Notes: generated by a model not told the origin, from the letters alone. A stretch of 64,000 nucleotides of DNA from Bacillus bingmayongensis (GCF_000299035.1 NZ_JH921517.1:237317-301316), one strand, 5' to 3'. Shown: positions 34,506 to 43,424, counted from the stretch's first letter. Made by a program: numbers and translations.

Positions 34506-35483
34506 ATGCAGATTTATGATACGATATACGGTAATTTTGAAATAGACGGCGTATTAGAAGAACTTGTGCGAACAAAAGCTATGCAAAGGTTGAAGAAAAT
34601 TCATCAAGTTGGAGCGAGTTTTCTTGTAAAACCAGAGTGGAATGTAACTCGTTATGAGCATTCAATTGGAGTTATGCTTCTTGTAAAAATGCTGGGTGGG
34701 GGTGAAGCGGAACAAATTGCAGCATTGCTTCACGATGTGTCACATACTGCTTTCTCACACGTTGTAGATCGTGTATTACATAAAAAAGATGAAGACTATC
34801 ATGAACATATTTTTGATACAGTCATTGAAAACTCAGATATCCCTCTTATTTTACAAAAGTATGGGTATGATTCTAAAATGCTTCAAAACTGGGAACAATG
34901 GATGCTGTTGGAACAACCATTACCAGCTTTATGTGCGGATCGTATAGATTATACACTTCGCGATTTACATACATATGGAATGATTTCAAAACAAGAAGTT
35001 TTTACATTTTTAAAGCAATTAATTGTTCGTGAACAACAAATTTGCCTTAGTACCGTAGAGGCAGCAGAGTGGTTTACTGAGGTGTATTATAAAGAAACAC
35101 TGGATTTCTTTTTACATCCATTAGGTTCCTATAGCTATTATGTATTAACAAATGTACTGCAAATTGCGCTAGAAAAACATGTGATACATATTGAAGACTT
35201 TCTTCTTGATGATGAGACACTGCTCCAAAAATTAAAAAATTGTCAGGTTGAAGAGGTAACGGATTTATTGGGTACTTTGCACCAAAATGTATTATTAGAA
35301 GAGAATGAACAGGAGTACGATATTTGTTACCTAGGTGGGAAGGAACGCTTAATTGATCCGTCAGTCTATAGGAATGGTAAAATATATAAGGCGTCTAGTT
35401 TATCTGAACATGTAAGGCTGTGTAATCAAAAAGCGAAAGAGAGCTTCAATAAAAATATATATTTAAAAATAAAGAAGGCATAA
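34506..35483 (+). CDS. HD-domain phosphohydrolase (COG1078-like)
   Basis: A 325-residue HD-superfamily protein. The metal ligands are all visible: His in RYEHSIGVM, HD in ALLHDVSHTAFSH, and the last Asp in CADRIDYTLRD. COG1078 includes dNTP triphosphohydrolases and related phosphohydrolases; it is shorter than B. subtilis YwfO. AAAGGAGACGC precedes the ATG. It forms a tight operon with the deoxyribosyltransferase-like gene upstream and an acidic protein 14 bp downstream, which suggests a joint role in deoxynucleotide handling (inference). Confidence 0.8.
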   Translation: MQIYDTIYGNFEIDGVLEELVRTKAMQRLKKIHQVGASFLVKPEWNVTRYEHSIGVMLLVKMLGGGEAEQIAALLHDVSHTAFSHVVDRVLHKKDEDYHEHIFDTVIENSDIPLILQKYGYDSKMLQNWEQWMLLEQPLPALCADRIDYTLRDLHTYGMISKQEVFTFLKQLIVREQQICLSTVEAAEWFTEVYYKETLDFFLHPLGSYSYYVLTNVLQIALEKHVIHIEDFLLDDETLLQKLKNCQVEEVTDLLGTLHQNVLLEENEQEYDICYLGGKERLIDPSVYRNGKIYKASSLSEHVRLCNQKAKESFNKNIYLKIKKA

Positions 35484-35496
35484 AGGAGTTATATAT

Positions 35497-35985
35497 ATGA
35501 AATTAGAACAAGGATGGGAAACAAGCTTCTTAGAAGTTGTACAGAAAAGTGAATTTAAAAAAGATGCACTACGTAGTCAGTTACTTTGTATGGACGGAGA
35601 AGAAGTAGAAGAACTTGTTGATGATTATGGGTATGAAGAGATTGTTAATCGTGAACATGATGAGGAATTAGCAGAAATCTTAGGTGAGGAACTTTTTGGT
35701 GAAATGGAACGTTACGTATTTTTATCTGCGCAACCTGAAGAAAAGCTCATTTCATTTGTAAATGGATTAGGATTTCATATTTTAGATTGGATTGTTTTGC
35801 TTGAAACAGAATTTGGGATAGATAGTGCAGTATTTTCATCGGATGCAGTAAAAATGTTAGAAAAACGATTTAAACAGTTTCCGTATATAGAAGATAAGAC
35901 AATTTTTGATATGACAATTGGAGAAGCAATGGATGTATTAGAGTCTGTTACTGGTTTACAATTGAAAGAGAAGATGGGTATATAG
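35497..35985 (+). CDS. Hypothetical acidic protein
   Basis: A 162-residue, strongly acidic soluble protein (clusters such as GEEVEELVDDYGYEE and REHDEELAEILGEE). No signal peptide or membrane segment and no motif I recognise. It begins 14 bp after the HD-domain gene (RBS AAAGGAG), so it is the third gene of that operon. A terminator follows. Confidence 0.65.
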   Translation: MKLEQGWETSFLEVVQKSEFKKDALRSQLLCMDGEEVEELVDDYGYEEIVNREHDEELAEILGEELFGEMERYVFLSAQPEEKLISFVNGLGFHILDWIVLLETEFGIDSAVFSSDAVKMLEKRFKQFPYIEDKTIFDMTIGEAMDVLESVTGLQLKEKMGI

Positions 35986-35999
35986 TAGTGAAAATGAAA

Positions 36000-36029
36000 A
36001 AGAACGTGATGGCTTCACGTTCTTTTTTT
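36000..36029. terminator. Terminator between convergent genes
   Basis: AAGAACGTGA-TGGC-TTCACGTTCTT and a T run. Confidence 0.85.
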
Positions 36030-36339
36030 ACATAATAATAATTTTGTCAGTTAATTTTTTTTGTCCTGTAAGAAGTGCATTCAAATACTCAACTTTTCGT
36101 ATACAAGATTGAATATGCTTTTCAACTTCTTGCAACTCTGCTTGATGGTGCGTTTCAATTGGATGAATTTGCACGTTAAATTTTTCAAATTGATTGCTGT
36201 ATGTGATTTCTGCATAGCCGCTCATGATATCGGTTTGATTATGAAATAAGAACTGTTTTGTTTCTTCGCAGTATGTTACATCTTGAAATCCATATGATTT
36301 TAATGCTTCGATTACTTTTGTAATAATTGTTATATCCAT
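36028..36339 (-). CDS. Hypothetical protein
   Basis: A 103-residue soluble protein with no recognised domain; a beta-rich N-terminal half (DVTYCEETKQFLFHN) precedes a helical C-terminal half (LQEVEKHIQSCIRKVEYLNA). Start ATG at 36339 after GAGGGAGAA on the minus strand. It is convergent with the HD operon. Function unknown. Confidence 0.55.
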   Translation of the reverse strand: MDITIITKVIEALKSYGFQDVTYCEETKQFLFHNQTDIMSGYAEITYSNQFEKFNVQIHPIETHHQAELQEVEKHIQSCIRKVEYLNALLTGQKKLTDKIIIM

Positions 36340-36393
36340 TTTTCTCCCTCTTTACGAAGTTCTGCTTTTCTATTATAACACGAAACAAGCCAG

Positions 36394-36407
36394 AGAAAGC
36401 GTTTCCA
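36394..36407 (-). promoter_or_regulatory. Possible cre site
   Basis: On the minus strand TGGAAACGCTTTCT differs from the CcpA consensus TGWAANCGNTNWCA mainly at the last base. It lies about 55 bp upstream of the hypothetical gene at 36339, near its probable -35 region, with TATAAT downstream. Confidence 0.3.
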
Positions 36408-36573
36408 AATGCGTTTTCTCCTAATCTTTACGTATAATTCACAAAAATGATACAAACAAAAAATAATTGTAATAAAGGAAGGACTCTTTTACTGTTTCAT
36501 CATATATATAGAGAAATAGTGCAATGAAAGGAAACGTATTTTCAAGTTGAGCGCAGTAAAAGAGGTGAGAATC

Positions 36574-36789
36574 TTGAATTTTGATATTACAGGACAAAAA
36601 GCATATGTAAAGGATGGGCCATATCGAAATCGACTTGGCATTATAAAGCAAAAAGAAAAGCAGGAAGAACCAAATTTTATAATTGTGATTGACGGTCAAA
36701 ACATCGATGTAGAGCTAAAAGATATTGTTTTAGTAGGCGTAGATGTGCGGCAATTTCATGAATGGTGCGAGCAAAATGGCTATTTGTAA
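36574..36789 (+). CDS. Hypothetical protein, small beta-barrel-like
   Basis: A 71-residue protein. KAYVKDGPYRNRLGII and the following alternating hydrophobic stretches resemble a KOW/SH3-like small barrel; the last 20 residues (VDVRQFHEWCEQNGYL) look helical. TTG start at 36574 after AGAGGTGAG; an upstream in-frame TTG (36547) lacks a site. Function unknown. Confidence 0.55.
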   Translation: MNFDITGQKAYVKDGPYRNRLGIIKQKEKQEEPNFIIVIDGQNIDVELKDIVLVGVDVRQFHEWCEQNGYL

Positions 36790-36867
36790 AAGGGACGGGC
36801 TGTGAAGTGAAACGTTAATTTTTATTTTGTACGAGAAAAGGTTCGTTTTGAATAATAGAAAGAAGTT

Positions 36868-36942
36868 TTGACATGCATCAATAGCTTATAATCATTGGAG
36901 GATACTATGTTCAATATAAGAGCATGTATCCTCATTTTTTTA
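36868..36942 (+). terminator. Promoter-like site followed at once by a terminator hairpin
   Basis: TATAAT (36887-36892) with TTGACA only 13 bp upstream is followed by GAGGATAC ... GTATCCTC (36898-36933) and a T run. Any transcript would be about 45 nt. The rest of 36790-37091 holds no other supportable feature. Confidence 0.45.
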
Positions 36943-37091
36943 CATAATAAAACAATTAATTTGGTAAAGAGAAATAAAAAATGAAATCTATTTTTGTTTC
37001 TAACGATAATGATGTGTTATGGAAACTTCATATGAAAATCATATTCATCATAAAAGGTTCCATTAAAGGGTAATATTGTTTTTGTTTACAT

Positions 37092-37478
37092 ATGAGTTTT
37101 TCAAGGTTGTCAAATCAAAAGTATTTTTACATTGATTTCACAAAATTCCAATATTTTTACAATGAAAGTATTTTATTCTTTAAAAGTGGTTTCATAGAAA
37201 ATTTTGAGAGAGTGTTAGATTTGTTTAAGAAATCATTTATTTTTCCTGTTCTTTTATTGCTGTCCATTATTTCTCTGTTCTCGTACAACAGTAAAATACT
37301 TGCGGCAAAATCTCTAATGTTCGAAAGAGGTAATAAGACTGACATTAAAGTTATGTCTTATAATATTCATCATGGAGAAGGTACAGATGCTATTTTGGAC
37401 TTGAAAAGAATTGCAGAGGTTATTAAACAATCAGGAAAGGACTCTAACACTAGTATGTTAGAGTCCTTTGTTTTTTAG
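37092..37478 (+). pseudogene. Truncated endonuclease/exonuclease/phosphatase family gene
   Basis: The frame contains a hydrophobic signal-like segment (FKKSFIFPVLLLLSIISLFSY) followed by IKVMSYNIHHGEGTD, the N-terminal signature of the EEP superfamily, and ~20 more residues. Then it runs into a terminator hairpin and stops. A complete EEP domain needs about 220 more residues, so this is a 3'-truncated remnant. The true original start was probably near the TTG at 37219, just ahead of the signal sequence. Confidence 0.7.
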
Positions 37479-37480
37479 CA
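37433..37480. terminator. Bidirectional terminator
   Basis: AAAGGACTCTAAC pairs with GTTAGAGTCCTTT around ACTAGTAT, then TTTTTT. It terminates tcyP on the minus strand and lies inside the end of the truncated EEP frame. Confidence 0.85.
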
Positions 37481-37512
37481 TTTTTAAAATGGAAGTCTCA
37501 ATTCAATTTTTC

Positions 37513-38907
37513 TTATGATGCAACTTCTTCGTTTTTTACATCCTCTTGATTATACGTCTCATGATCTAATTCACCAAGCCATTTACTAGAAATAAGACCT
37601 GCTGTCATTGATCCACTTACATTAAGAGCTGTACGCCCCATATCAATTAATGGCTCAACTGAGATAACAAGAGCAACAATTCCGATTGGTAAGTTCATTG
37701 TTGAAAGTACGATTAATGCTGCGAATGTTGCTCCGCCGCCTACACCGGCAACACCGAATGAGCTAACAGCGACAACAGCGATTAACGTTAAAATAAACTG
37801 TGGTTGTAATGGATCAATTCCTACCGTTGGAGCGACCATCATCGCCAGCATAGCTGGATAAATACCTGCGCAACCGTTTTGACCGATAGATACCCCGAAG
37901 GAAGCGGCAAAGTTGGCAATTCCTTCTGAAATACCAAGTTTCTCTTTTTGGGCTTCAATATTTAATGGCATTGCACCTGCACTAGAGCGAGAAGTGAAGG
38001 CAAATGTTAAGACCGGGAATACCTTTTTTAAATATTGAATTGGGTTTAAACCGGATAGAGCAATTAATAATAAGTGAATAACAAACATAACGATAAGTGC
38101 TACGTAAGATGCTAAAACAAAGTTACCGAGTTTTAAAATAGCATTCACATCACTACCAGCGACTGTTTTTGTCATAAGGGCTAATACGCCGTATGGAGTC
38201 AGGCGTAAAATTAACGTTACCATACGCATTACAATTGCATAAACAGCATCAAGCATTTTCTTAAATAACTCTGCTTGTTCTGGATATTTTCTTTTTACAC
38301 CGATAAAGGCAATTCCAATGAACGCCGCAAAGATTACAACAGAAATTGTTGAAGTTGGACGTGCACCAGTTAAATCAAGAAATGGATTTGTAGGTAATAA
38401 TTCCAATAATTTTTGTGGAATGGGTGTTTGTTCAATTGAACTAAATTTTTCTTCCACTAATTTTAAGCGAGCTGTTTCTGCATCACCTTGTTGTAAGCCA
38501 GTTGCTTGAACGTCAAACCCTGCGCTTGCAGCGATACCAACAGCGGCAGCGATTCCAGTTGTAAGAATTAAAATTCCGATAATAAGTCCGCTAATTTTAC
38601 CAAGATTTTTTGTTAATTTTAACTTCGTAAATGCTGAGATAATAGAAACTAAAATTAGTGGCATAACAATCATTTGTAGCAGTTTTACATAGCCACTACC
38701 GATTATGCTAAACCAGTTATTTGAATCAATAATAACTTTAGAAGTAGGTTCATAGATAAATTGTAAGATAAGACCAAATGTAATTCCGACCCCTAAAGCA
38801 GTAAATACGCGTTTATTAAAAGATACATGCTTGCGTTGCATATAATACAATATGCCGACTAATATAAGCATGACCACAATGTTAATTCCGACTAGCAGTG
38901 TATGCAT
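37513..38907 (-). CDS. tcyP: L-cystine:cation symporter
   Basis: A 464-residue dicarboxylate/amino acid:cation (DAACS) symporter, closest in length and sequence to B. subtilis TcyP, which takes up L-cystine. It has about eight helices plus re-entrant loops; the substrate-region signature TSRSSAGAMPLN and the ion-binding GVGGGATFAA are intact. The start at 38907 (MHTLLVGIN) follows AGGGGGAATC; the frame is open upstream without a site. The C-terminal tail is acidic. Confidence 0.88.
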   Translation of the reverse strand: MHTLLVGINIVVMLILVGILYYMQRKHVSFNKRVFTALGVGITFGLILQFIYEPTSKVIIDSNNWFSIIGSGYVKLLQMIVMPLILVSIISAFTKLKLTKNLGKISGLIIGILILTTGIAAAVGIAASAGFDVQATGLQQGDAETARLKLVEEKFSSIEQTPIPQKLLELLPTNPFLDLTGARPTSTISVVIFAAFIGIAFIGVKRKYPEQAELFKKMLDAVYAIVMRMVTLILRLTPYGVLALMTKTVAGSDVNAILKLGNFVLASYVALIVMFVIHLLLIALSGLNPIQYLKKVFPVLTFAFTSRSSAGAMPLNIEAQKEKLGISEGIANFAASFGVSIGQNGCAGIYPAMLAMMVAPTVGIDPLQPQFILTLIAVVAVSSFGVAGVGGGATFAALIVLSTMNLPIGIVALVISVEPLIDMGRTALNVSGSMTAGLISSKWLGELDHETYNQEDVKNEEVAS

Positions 38908-38987
38908 GTTGATTCCCCCTAATTTCAATCTGTTATATAAAATGTATTTCAAGAAAACCTATAAGTCAACTAGGTAATTGAAAAAAA

Positions 38988-39017
38988 TAAAAAAGATGGC
39001 AATTTGCCATCTTTTTA
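38988..39017 (-). terminator. Terminator of the DUF2626 gene
   Basis: AAAAAGATGGC-AATTT-GCCATCTTTTT, U run on the minus strand. Confidence 0.82.
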
Positions 39018-39257
39018 ATGCCCAGCTCCAGGGACAAGTAGAAATGTTGTATAGTATGTAAATCCAATGAAGAAAACAGTTAAATATGCCCCAAATACGT
39101 ATATATACATACGCTCTGTTAATTTTAAATAACTTAAAAGTACGAAGAATCCTGTTTGTCCTAAAAATAATAGTGCAGTTGCGTACATATCCCCTAGGTA
39201 AAACATAACTGAGAAAATTCCAGTCCAAAAGCCGAGAACGCGAAACATGCGCTCCAT
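39015..39257 (-). CDS. yqgY: DUF2626 membrane protein (YqgY-like)
   Basis: An 80-residue protein with three hydrophobic helices, beginning MERMFRVLGFWTGIFS and ending LLVPGAGH. This is the DUF2626 family represented by B. subtilis YqgY; function unknown. ATG at 39257 after AAAAGGAGGGAG. The gene keeps its syntenic place between glcK and the comG operon. Confidence 0.8.
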   Translation of the reverse strand: MERMFRVLGFWTGIFSVMFYLGDMYATALLFLGQTGFFVLLSYLKLTERMYIYVFGAYLTVFFIGFTYYTTFLLVPGAGH

Positions 39258-39395
39258 GCAATCTCCCTCCTTTTCTAAAAAAAGTAAACCTCTCTTCATT
39301 ATAGTTTATTTTTCTTACTATTGTAAATATTTGCGAAAAAAGAAAAGAAGCCAAATGGGATTGACTTCTTTTTGACACATTTTCATATGAAGAAA

Positions 39396-40091
39396 TTATA
39401 GATGAACTTTGTAGTTGCAAGATTTACATCCGTCTAATAAGTTATCATGTCGTGTTAATTCCATGTTCGGGAATAGGATTTCAAAAATTCCCTTCATCAT
39501 ATCGCTATGCATATTGCAAATTTCTTCAGGATGATGAACAGCAACTTCTTTAAATGGGCAATTGTACACATCATAGAAAATTTGTGTGCCATCTGTGCTT
39601 AATTCAAATGAAGGGGATAGGCCAGCGGTTGATAATGCTTCTTTTGCAATTTGAACTTTGTGTTCCAATGTTAATGAATCTTCATTAACATTTAAACGCT
39701 GTATATGTTGTTCCATTACTTCTTTACCAAATTGTTTGCCTGTTTCATATAATGCTTTTTCACCGGCCACGCCGAGGCTAAGCAGTGAATTAAAAGCGAT
39801 TTTCGCTAATAATTGATAATCACGAAATGGGAATTGCAGCTGAATTAAGTCTTCAGATAATACATATAATCTACTTGGTCTTCCGCCTTTTCCCGTTTTC
39901 TTCGTTTCAGATCTCAACATATTAACATCTTCTAATTTTGATAAATGTAGACGGGCTACGTTTGGATGGATATTAAATTCATCTGCGATTTCTTGTACAG
40001 TTACGTAACTATGTTTTTGAGAAATATATTTATAAATATAATAACGAGTTGGATCAGATAGTACACCTGTAATTTTTAAAGCTTGTTCCAT
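39396..40091 (-). CDS. HTH regulator with cysteine-rich C-terminus (SufR-like)
   Basis: A 231-residue regulator. An ArsR/DeoR-like winged helix fills residues ~8-75 (YVTVQEIADEFNIHPNVARLH), with a GRPSRLY wing. The C-terminal part carries cysteines in YNCPF, EICNMH and DGCKSCNY, a spacing that resembles the iron-sulfur ligands of SufR-type repressors. It could therefore sense iron-sulfur or redox state; that is inference. ATG at 40091 after GGTGGAGATC. It is divergent from comGA. Confidence 0.75.
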   Translation of the reverse strand: MEQALKITGVLSDPTRYYIYKYISQKHSYVTVQEIADEFNIHPNVARLHLSKLEDVNMLRSETKKTGKGGRPSRLYVLSEDLIQLQFPFRDYQLLAKIAFNSLLSLGVAGEKALYETGKQFGKEVMEQHIQRLNVNEDSLTLEHKVQIAKEALSTAGLSPSFELSTDGTQIFYDVYNCPFKEVAVHHPEEICNMHSDMMKGIFEILFPNMELTRHDNLLDGCKSCNYKVHL

Positions 40092-40296
40092 GAGGATCTC
40101 CACCTTTATCACTTTATCCAAGATATTAACATTATAATACAGATAAAGTTGCATATAGGTAATTTTAGTCAATAATTCAGAAATTGTTCATATTTTCACA
40201 AACATATTTTTCCTTTTTGAGGAAGGGAAAACGCGAAAGTCACGATTTTTCTTATGTATCTCTCCATGGTATATACATAGTGAGGAGGAGATAATT

Positions 40297-41340
40297 ATGA
40301 ATAGTGTTGAGCATTTTGCTAATACAATTATGAAAGAAGCATGTGCATTACAGGCATCCGATTTACATATCGTGCCGCGGCAAGAAGATGCAGTCATACA
40401 ATTGCGTATTGGAAAAGATTTAGTAACGAAGCATTGTATTGGAAAAGAATTTGGAGAAAGACTTGTTTCGCATTTTAAATTTTTAGCATCTATGGATATA
40501 GGGGAAAGACGTAAGCCACAAAATGGATCATTGTATTTACAAATTGATGGACAAGAAGTGCACTTGCGTCTTTCTACACTGCCAACTGTGTATTTAGAAA
40601 GTCTCGTCATTCGTTTGCACTTGCAAGCGTCGGTTCAACCGCTTTCCCAGCTTTCTTTATTTCCCAGCTCTGCAAAGACACTTCTCTCTTTTGTACATCA
40701 TTCTCATGGATTACTCGTGTTTACTGGGCCGACTGGATCTGGAAAAACAACGACAATGTACGCTTTGTTAGAGGTAGCTAAAAAGGGACAAACGCGTCGA
40801 ATTGTTACACTTGAGGATCCAATCGAAAAGCGAAAGGATGGTTTATTACAAATTCAAATTAACGAAAAAGCAGGTATCACGTATACAACAGGTTTAAAAG
40901 CGATTTTGCGCCATGATCCTGATATTATTTTAGTCGGTGAAATTCGTGATGAAGAAACAGCGAAAGTAGCTGTGCGGGCAAGTTTAACAGGACATTTAGT
41001 GATGACAACGCTGCATACAAACGATGCAAGAGGAGCTGTGCTGCGTTTGATGGATTATGGGATTACGCGGCAAGAAATTGAACAATCATTGCTCGCTGTG
41101 GCAGCGCAGCGCCTTGTTGAATTGAAGTGTCCATTTTGCAAAGGGAAATGTTCACCGTTATGTAAAGCAATGAGGCAAGTGCGGCAAGCAAGCGTTTATG
41201 AGTTGTTATATGGCCATGAATTGAAACAAGCTATTCGTGAAGCAAATGGAGAGCGTGTAACTTATCATTATGAAACATTGCAATCATGTATAAGAAAAGG
41301 GTATGCTTTAGGCTTTTTAGAAGAGGATGTTTATGTTTGA
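40297..41340 (+). CDS. comGA: Competence protein ComGA, traffic ATPase
   Basis: A 347-residue PilB/GspE-type ATPase that powers assembly of the competence pseudopilus at the inner membrane. Walker A GPTGSGKTTT, Asp box (TLEDPIEKR), Walker B (IILVGEIRDEETA) and the His box (TTLHTNDA) are intact. A zinc-like cluster CPFCKGKCSPLC follows near the C-terminus. Preceded by AGGAGGAG. First gene of the seven-gene comG operon. Confidence 0.95.
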   Translation: MNSVEHFANTIMKEACALQASDLHIVPRQEDAVIQLRIGKDLVTKHCIGKEFGERLVSHFKFLASMDIGERRKPQNGSLYLQIDGQEVHLRLSTLPTVYLESLVIRLHLQASVQPLSQLSLFPSSAKTLLSFVHHSHGLLVFTGPTGSGKTTTMYALLEVAKKGQTRRIVTLEDPIEKRKDGLLQIQINEKAGITYTTGLKAILRHDPDIILVGEIRDEETAKVAVRASLTGHLVMTTLHTNDARGAVLRLMDYGITRQEIEQSLLAVAAQRLVELKCPFCKGKCSPLCKAMRQVRQASVYELLYGHELKQAIREANGERVTYHYETLQSCIRKGYALGFLEEDVYV

Positions 41341-42367
41341 ACGAAAAGGGTGGCGATTACATGAACAGGTCTTGTTATTAAGAAGGCTTGGAGAATTGTT
41401 AGAAAAGGGTTATTCGCTTTTACAAGCGTTAGAGTTTTTGCAATTTCAGCTATCTTCTCAAAAGCAAATTCAATTGCAACATATTGCAGAGGAATTAAAA
41501 AATGGTCGAAGTATTCACGATGCTTTTCACCAACTCATGTTTCATCCAGACATATTAAGTTATTTATTTTATGCACAGCGGCATGGGGATATTTCGTTCG
41601 CATTGCAACAAGGAAGTGTACTACTGTATAGAAAAGATAAACATCAAAAAGATATGATGAAAGTACTCCGCTATCCGATATTTTTATCTCTTTTTCTAAT
41701 AGGAATACTTGCTGTATTCAATTTCGTTTTGCTTCCACAATTTGAAACATTATATAGTTCCTTACGTTCCTCTTCCGTCACATTTACCGATCATATTATG
41801 CTCTTAATTCGAATACTTCCGTACATGATCGGAGGATTTTTTCTCTGCACCGTTTTAGTAACATGTATATATGTGTTTTATATACAAAAACTTCCCCCAG
41901 TTCAAAGAATGAATATTATGATTCGGATTCCCCTTATAAAAACATTTCTTATTTTAACAAATTCTCATTATTTCTCTGTTCAATTAAGCGGCTTATTACA
42001 AGGTGGATTATCGGTACTCGAAGCCTTAACGTTAATGATCGAACAAAAACATCATCCGTTTTTTCAATGTGAAGCGACTCGGATTGAAGAGTTATTAATT
42101 GCGGGCGAACAGTTGGATTCTATTATTATGAAAAGCAGTTACTACGAGCGTGAACTGTCTTACGTGGTTGCGCATGGACAAGCGAATGGGAATTTAGCGA
42201 CAGAATTAGGAGATTATAGCGAATTAACGATTGAAAAAATGGAAGGAAAGATTCACCGTATTTTAGTCATTATTCAACCACTTTTGTTTACATGTATCGG
42301 AATCATTGTTGTCCTTATGTATTTAGCGATGATTATGCCAATGTTTCAAATGATGAATTCTATTTAG
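41333..42367 (+). CDS. comGB: Competence protein ComGB, pilus platform
   Basis: A 344-residue polytopic GspF/PilC-type protein with three membrane segments and two duplicated cytoplasmic domains. It anchors pseudopilus assembly and interacts with ComGA. It overlaps the end of comGA by 8 bp; ATG 41333 has AGAGG at good distance, while ATG 41327 is a near alternative. Confidence 0.93.
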   Translation: MFERKGWRLHEQVLLLRRLGELLEKGYSLLQALEFLQFQLSSQKQIQLQHIAEELKNGRSIHDAFHQLMFHPDILSYLFYAQRHGDISFALQQGSVLLYRKDKHQKDMMKVLRYPIFLSLFLIGILAVFNFVLLPQFETLYSSLRSSSVTFTDHIMLLIRILPYMIGGFFLCTVLVTCIYVFYIQKLPPVQRMNIMIRIPLIKTFLILTNSHYFSVQLSGLLQGGLSVLEALTLMIEQKHHPFFQCEATRIEELLIAGEQLDSIIMKSSYYERELSYVVAHGQANGNLATELGDYSELTIEKMEGKIHRILVIIQPLLFTCIGIIVVLMYLAMIMPMFQMMNSI

Positions 42368-42380
42368 GAGGTTAGTTTAA

Positions 42381-42686
42381 ATGATGAATGAAAAAGGATT
42401 TACACTTTTAGAAATGTTATTGGTTATGGTTGTCATATCCGTATTACTGTTACTAATCATTCCAAACGTTATTTCACAGCGTTCTTCTGTACAAGGAAAA
42501 GGTTGTGATGCTTACGTAAAATCGGTCGAAGCGCAAGTTCAGGCTTATCAATTACAACATAATAAGATACCAACCATCGACGAATTAGTGAAAGACAAGT
42601 ACATTACTTCCACAACGTGTCCAAAAGGGGAGCAAATTAGTATTTCAAGTGACGATGGTACAGTATCCGTTGTTGGCAAATCGTGA
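42381..42686 (+). CDS. comGC: Competence protein ComGC, major pseudopilin
   Basis: A 101-residue major pseudopilin. The prepilin leader ends in KG|FTLLEMLLVM, the site cut by ComC, with Glu5 of the mature protein present. Two cysteines (GCDAY and TTCPKG) can form the intramolecular disulfide. It follows AGGAGG. Confidence 0.95.
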   Translation: MMNEKGFTLLEMLLVMVVISVLLLLIIPNVISQRSSVQGKGCDAYVKSVEAQVQAYQLQHNKIPTIDELVKDKYITSTTCPKGEQISISSDDGTVSVVGKS

Positions 42687-43240
42687 AACAAAAGGGATTT
42701 ACATTTTTAGAGATGCTCCTCGTTCTATCCATCATTTCGATATTGAGTGTTGTTACTTATTTTAACGTTGCACCATTATATGAAAGGCAAAAAATTGAAC
42801 AGTTTTTAAAACAATTTTCACAAGATATATTGTATATGCAGCAGTTAGCTATAAACCACCGGAATCTTCATATGTTACGATGGAGCCCTGAAAAACATAT
42901 GTATAGCATTTGGGAATCTGGTGACAAACGTTCCCTTTTTATTCGGGAATATGAACGTGATATAAAGATTGATTTGAATACTTTTCCAAATCCAATGACC
43001 TATAATGCGAATGGAAATATAAACCAAGGTGGTACAATTCTACTTTCTTATCGCTCGCGTACCTATGAAATTGTATTTCAACTTGGGAGAGGGAGATTTA
43101 CGTATCGTGAAGTGCCAAAAAGGATCGGTTATGCTCGAAATGCTCGCATCGTTAAGTTTATTGATGATGGCTGTGTCACTGTTGCTTCCGCAAACACTCC
43201 TAATTATGCAAGAAAGAAAAAATATTCAATTTCGGTATAA
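42683..43240 (+). CDS. comGD: Competence protein ComGD, minor pseudopilin
   Basis: A 185-residue open frame with prepilin leader KG|FTFLEMLLVL and a pseudopilin-like body. It overlaps comGC by 4 bp. Usual ComGD length is roughly 140-150 residues. Here the frame continues ~40 residues past GRGRFTYREV, overlapping comGE by about 134 bp in another frame. The extension has no pilin-like character and may result from loss of an earlier stop codon. Confidence 0.88.
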   Translation: MKQKGFTFLEMLLVLSIISILSVVTYFNVAPLYERQKIEQFLKQFSQDILYMQQLAINHRNLHMLRWSPEKHMYSIWESGDKRSLFIREYERDIKIDLNTFPNPMTYNANGNINQGGTILLSYRSRTYEIVFQLGRGRFTYREVPKRIGYARNARIVKFIDDGCVTVASANTPNYARKKKYSISV

Positions 43241-43424
43241 AGCACATGTATTGTTGAAGAAGGAAGCAGCACTATATATGTATCAAAATCGACCGAAGCA
43301 GCAAAAAGAGGAGACAGTAGATGGTGTTCTATATCAGACGCATTGGCGAGGAGAAGAGGTTTGTGCAATTTGGGAAGATGTCAAACAAAAAAGAATGGAA
43401 CAATGTCGCCATGTCCAAAAGTAG
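43107..43424 (+). CDS. comGE: Competence protein ComGE, minor pseudopilin
   Basis: A 105-residue minor pseudopilin with leader QKG|SVMLEMLASLSLL. I infer a GTG start at 43107, 11 bases after GGGAGAGGGAG; no ATG precedes the leader closely. It lies largely inside the 3' part of the comGD frame and ends 14 bp into comGF. Confidence 0.8.
   Translation: MKCQKGSVMLEMLASLSLLMMAVSLLLPQTLLIMQERKNIQFRYKAHVLLKKEAALYMYQNRPKQQKEETVDGVLYQTHWRGEEVCAIWEDVKQKRMEQCRHVQK

Noticed and set aside
36907-36984. 25-codon frame starting inside the 36898-36933 hairpin
   Set aside because: Its start lies in the loop of a terminator and the peptide is not protein-like.
40172-40296. ComK box ahead of comGA
   Set aside because: AAAA and TTTT tracts are present but I found no pair with the required AAAA-N5-TTTT geometry.
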